Source: Deltaproteobacteria bacterium
GTDB taxonomy: Bacteria; Desulfobacterota; GWC2-55-46; JAUVFY01
Reading direction: 5' to 3'
NCBI GenBank assembly: GCA_030594025.1
Contig: JAUVFY010000053.1
Location: forward strand, 1 to 7,921
DNA: 7,921 nucleotides
Shown: piece after piece, positions 6,237 through 7,921 of the stretch
Position numbering within the stretch: the first letter of the stretch is position 1
Layout of the letters: every line of letters begins with the position of its first letter
The notes under the pieces: generated by a model
Told to the model about the DNA's origin: nothing
The model's input: only the letters and a program-made list of their open reading frames with translations
The model's database searches: none
Made by a program: the position numbers and the translations under genes

Positions 6237-7919
6237 TTACAGCCCTACGTTCAATCCCCTCAAAAGCATGTTAACCACCCACCCCACGAAGAAGGCGAAC
6301 GGGAAGATGAACGCGGACATCCACAGGGCCGTCTTAAGGCCCCTTTCCTTTATTATGATGAAGAAGTTCGCAATGCAGGGGACAAAGAGCGTTATGGTTA
6401 CGAGGCTCACGACCACCTGTACCGGGTCCAGGAGCCCGTCCTTTTCGAGTGCAAAGAGCCCAGCCGCCCCGTAGTCCCTTCTCAAAAACCCCACGATAAA
6501 GGCCTTGGTGGACTCTATGGGGAGGTTAAGAAGCGTTACGACCACGGGCGAGGCGACCCTCTCGAAGACCTTCAGGAGGCCGGTTTTATCGAGTGTGAAA
6601 AGGACGAGGGTGCCGAGGATAAAAAACGGCACTGCCTCCTTGAGGTACCATTCGATCCTCATAAGGGTCTTAAGCACTATGTTCGAGAGCTTGGGCATCC
6701 TTATCGGGGGTATCTCGAGGATGAAGTCCGAGGTCTCCCCGGGTATGATCCTGGAGGCGATGAAGGCCACGATAAAGAGCGTAAAGACCACGGCCCCGGC
6801 CCACCAGAGCGTTGCATACAAGGACACGGAACCGAGCATCCCGAGTATGACCCCCAGTTGTGCCGAACAGGGGATGCCGAGTGCAAGCAGAAGCGTTACA
6901 AGGACCCGCTCCTTCTTTGTCTCGAGTATCCTTGTGGTCATGGTGGCCATGGTGTCGCATCCGAGCCCGAGTACCATGGGAAGCACGGCCTTGCCGTTAA
7001 GCCCCATGAGCTTGAATATCCTGTCAACCATTATGGCGAGCCTTGGTAGATACCCCGAGTCTTCGAGGAAGCTGAAGAATATGAAGAAGTAGCCGACTAT
7101 GGGCAGCACTATCGCTATGGCGTAGGTAAGCGCCATGGTAATGACCCCATAAGGGCCTACGAGGAGGTCGTATATAAAACCCGTGGCGAATATATATTCC
7201 ACTACCCTTGTGGCCCACGGGTTCAGGTACTCGCCGAATACGTTTGCCTCGAGAAAGTCAACGCTGGTTCCTGCCCCGAAGACCCCCACGAACTCGTACA
7301 TACCGTAGAGCACCACTGCGAGTACCGCCAGGCCCCACACCGGGTGCATTGACGAATTGCCTATGAACTCCGCGACCAGGCCCGTCCGGCGGGGTTCTTC
7401 AAGCACAACTTTATTTACAATAGAATCGACCGCCCTGAGCCTCTCCTGGTTTATGAGATAGCCCAGGGATGTGGAAAATCTTGACTGGATACCGCTTCGT
7501 ATGTCCGCTATCTTTTTAATCGTTTCGGTGTCGAGTCTCCCATGGAGCCATCCGGAAAGTGTTTGATCCCCGGCAAGGAGCATTACAGCCAGGGCCCTTC
7601 TGGATACCCGAGCCCCTGGTATAAGGGGCTCTATGGCGCGGATACCATCCTCTATAATGTTTGAGTAGCGGAAGGTTTTTACGGTAGCTTTTTTTTCAGG
7701 CCCCTCACCCGTGGTAACCGTATAGGCACGCTCCTTGAGCTTGTCGAGGCCCCATCTCTGGGTGGCGATCGTGGGAACGACCGGAAGAGCGAGGATCTTT
7801 TCGAGCCCCAGAGAATCTATGTGTATACCCTTTGCTCCCGCCTCGTCAAACATGTTCAGGGCCAGGGCTACGGGAATCCCCATCTCAACGAGCTGAAGGG
7901 TGATTAAAAGCCCCCGCCT
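6237..7919 (-). CDS. feoB: Ferrous iron transport protein FeoB, N-terminus cut by window edge
   Basis: FeoB is an inner-membrane Fe(II) transporter with a cytosolic N-terminal GTPase domain. The frame is open to the right edge; 560 residues are visible, and the ATG at 7883 is internal because 'LITLQLVEMGIPVALALNMFDEA' is continuous FeoB sequence. 'NMFD' is the guanine-specificity (G4) NxxD motif; the P-loop, switch I and DxxG lie beyond the edge. Counting from that internal Met, a helical linker follows (about 50-175), then some eight hydrophobic segments between about 180 and 540. The two gate repeats carry 'GLGCDTMATMTTRILETKKER' split over 306-326 with 'GIPCSAQLGV' (336-345), and 'FLRRDYGAAGLF' (466-477) with 'VPCIANFFIIIKERG' (501-515). 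These differ from the E. coli-type 'GFGCNVPAIMATR', but the gate cysteines remain. The protein ends at the usual FeoB terminus. It is probably co-transcribed with the regulator downstream; whether a separate feoA lies upstream is outside view. Confidence 0.96.
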   Translation of the reverse strand, partial: RRGLLITLQLVEMGIPVALALNMFDEAGAKGIHIDSLGLEKILALPVVPTIATQRWGLDKLKERAYTVTTGEGPEKKATVKTFRYSNIIEDGIRAIEPLIPGARVSRRALAVMLLAGDQTLSGWLHGRLDTETIKKIADIRSGIQSRFSTSLGYLINQERLRAVDSIVNKVVLEEPRRTGLVAEFIGNSSMHPVWGLAVLAVVLYGMYEFVGVFGAGTSVDFLEANVFGEYLNPWATRVVEYIFATGFIYDLLVGPYGVITMALTYAIAIVLPIVGYFFIFFSFLEDSGYLPRLAIMVDRIFKLMGLNGKAVLPMVLGLGCDTMATMTTRILETKKERVLVTLLLALGIPCSAQLGVILGMLGSVSLYATLWWAGAVVFTLFIVAFIASRIIPGETSDFILEIPPIRMPKLSNIVLKTLMRIEWYLKEAVPFFILGTLVLFTLDKTGLLKVFERVASPVVVTLLNLPIESTKAFIVGFLRRDYGAAGLFALEKDGLLDPVQVVVSLVTITLFVPCIANFFIIIKERGLKTALWMSAFIFPFAFFVGWVVNMLLRGLNVGL

Positions 7920-7921
7920 CA

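Noticed and set aside
5616..7049. Long open frame (477 codons) on the + strand, antisense to the regulator and feoB
   Set aside because: It lies wholly opposite two well-supported genes, crosses their junction, and its translation is low-complexity (Ser-, Pro- and Gly/His/Glu-rich) with no domain logic. It is a codon-bias shadow.
7881..7883. ATG at 7883 as the feoB start
   Set aside because: Continuous FeoB sequence precedes it in frame to the right edge, and a start here would drop the P-loop and the rest of the GTPase domain.

Overview
The window is an ordinary, densely coded bacterial chromosome segment. It holds six protein genes (two cut by the window edges), one convincing intrinsic terminator and short gaps. 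I see no phage, IS, CRISPR or RNA genes, and no defence-type cassette. The genes are fairly GC-rich and the spacers more AT-rich. DnaE-AccA adjacency, a FeoB with the 'GLGCDTMATMTTRILET' gate signature and a DtxR-like regulator with a 'CPHGxPIP..CC' block together suggest a deltaproteobacterial (Desulfobacterota-like) or related Gram-negative lineage. That placement is inference from protein character, not a database result.

Layout. On the + strand at the left edge lie the C-terminal end of a medium-chain dehydrogenase/reductase (quinone oxidoreductase-like; 3-374) and, 31 nt later, a small four-helix membrane protein of unknown function (406-807). All remaining genes are on the - strand, so they read from right to left and converge on the + strand pair across a 48-nt gap. 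In transcription order they are feoB (from the right edge to 6237), a DtxR-type metalloregulator with a C-terminal FeoA/SH3-like domain (6169-5507), a GC-rich hairpin terminator that begins at the base after the regulator's stop codon (5506-5474), then dnaE (5360-1854) and accA (1824-856).

How they work together. FeoB is the membrane ferrous-iron transporter. The regulator beside it is the obvious candidate to sense intracellular Fe(II) or Mn(II) and control the operon, and its FeoA-like domain is the only FeoA-type module in the window. dnaE (replicative DNA polymerase III alpha) and accA (carboxyltransferase alpha of acetyl-CoA carboxylase, first step of fatty-acid synthesis) are 29 nt apart and probably co-transcribed, an arrangement also seen in E. 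coli. The terminator and a 146-nt AT-rich gap separate the iron operon from this housekeeping pair.

I did not find a previously undescribed system. The parts most worth a second look are the regulator (divergent recognition helix, atypical metal ligands, Cys-rich block), the variant FeoB gate motifs, the intact metal site in the DnaE PHP domain and the unnamed membrane protein.
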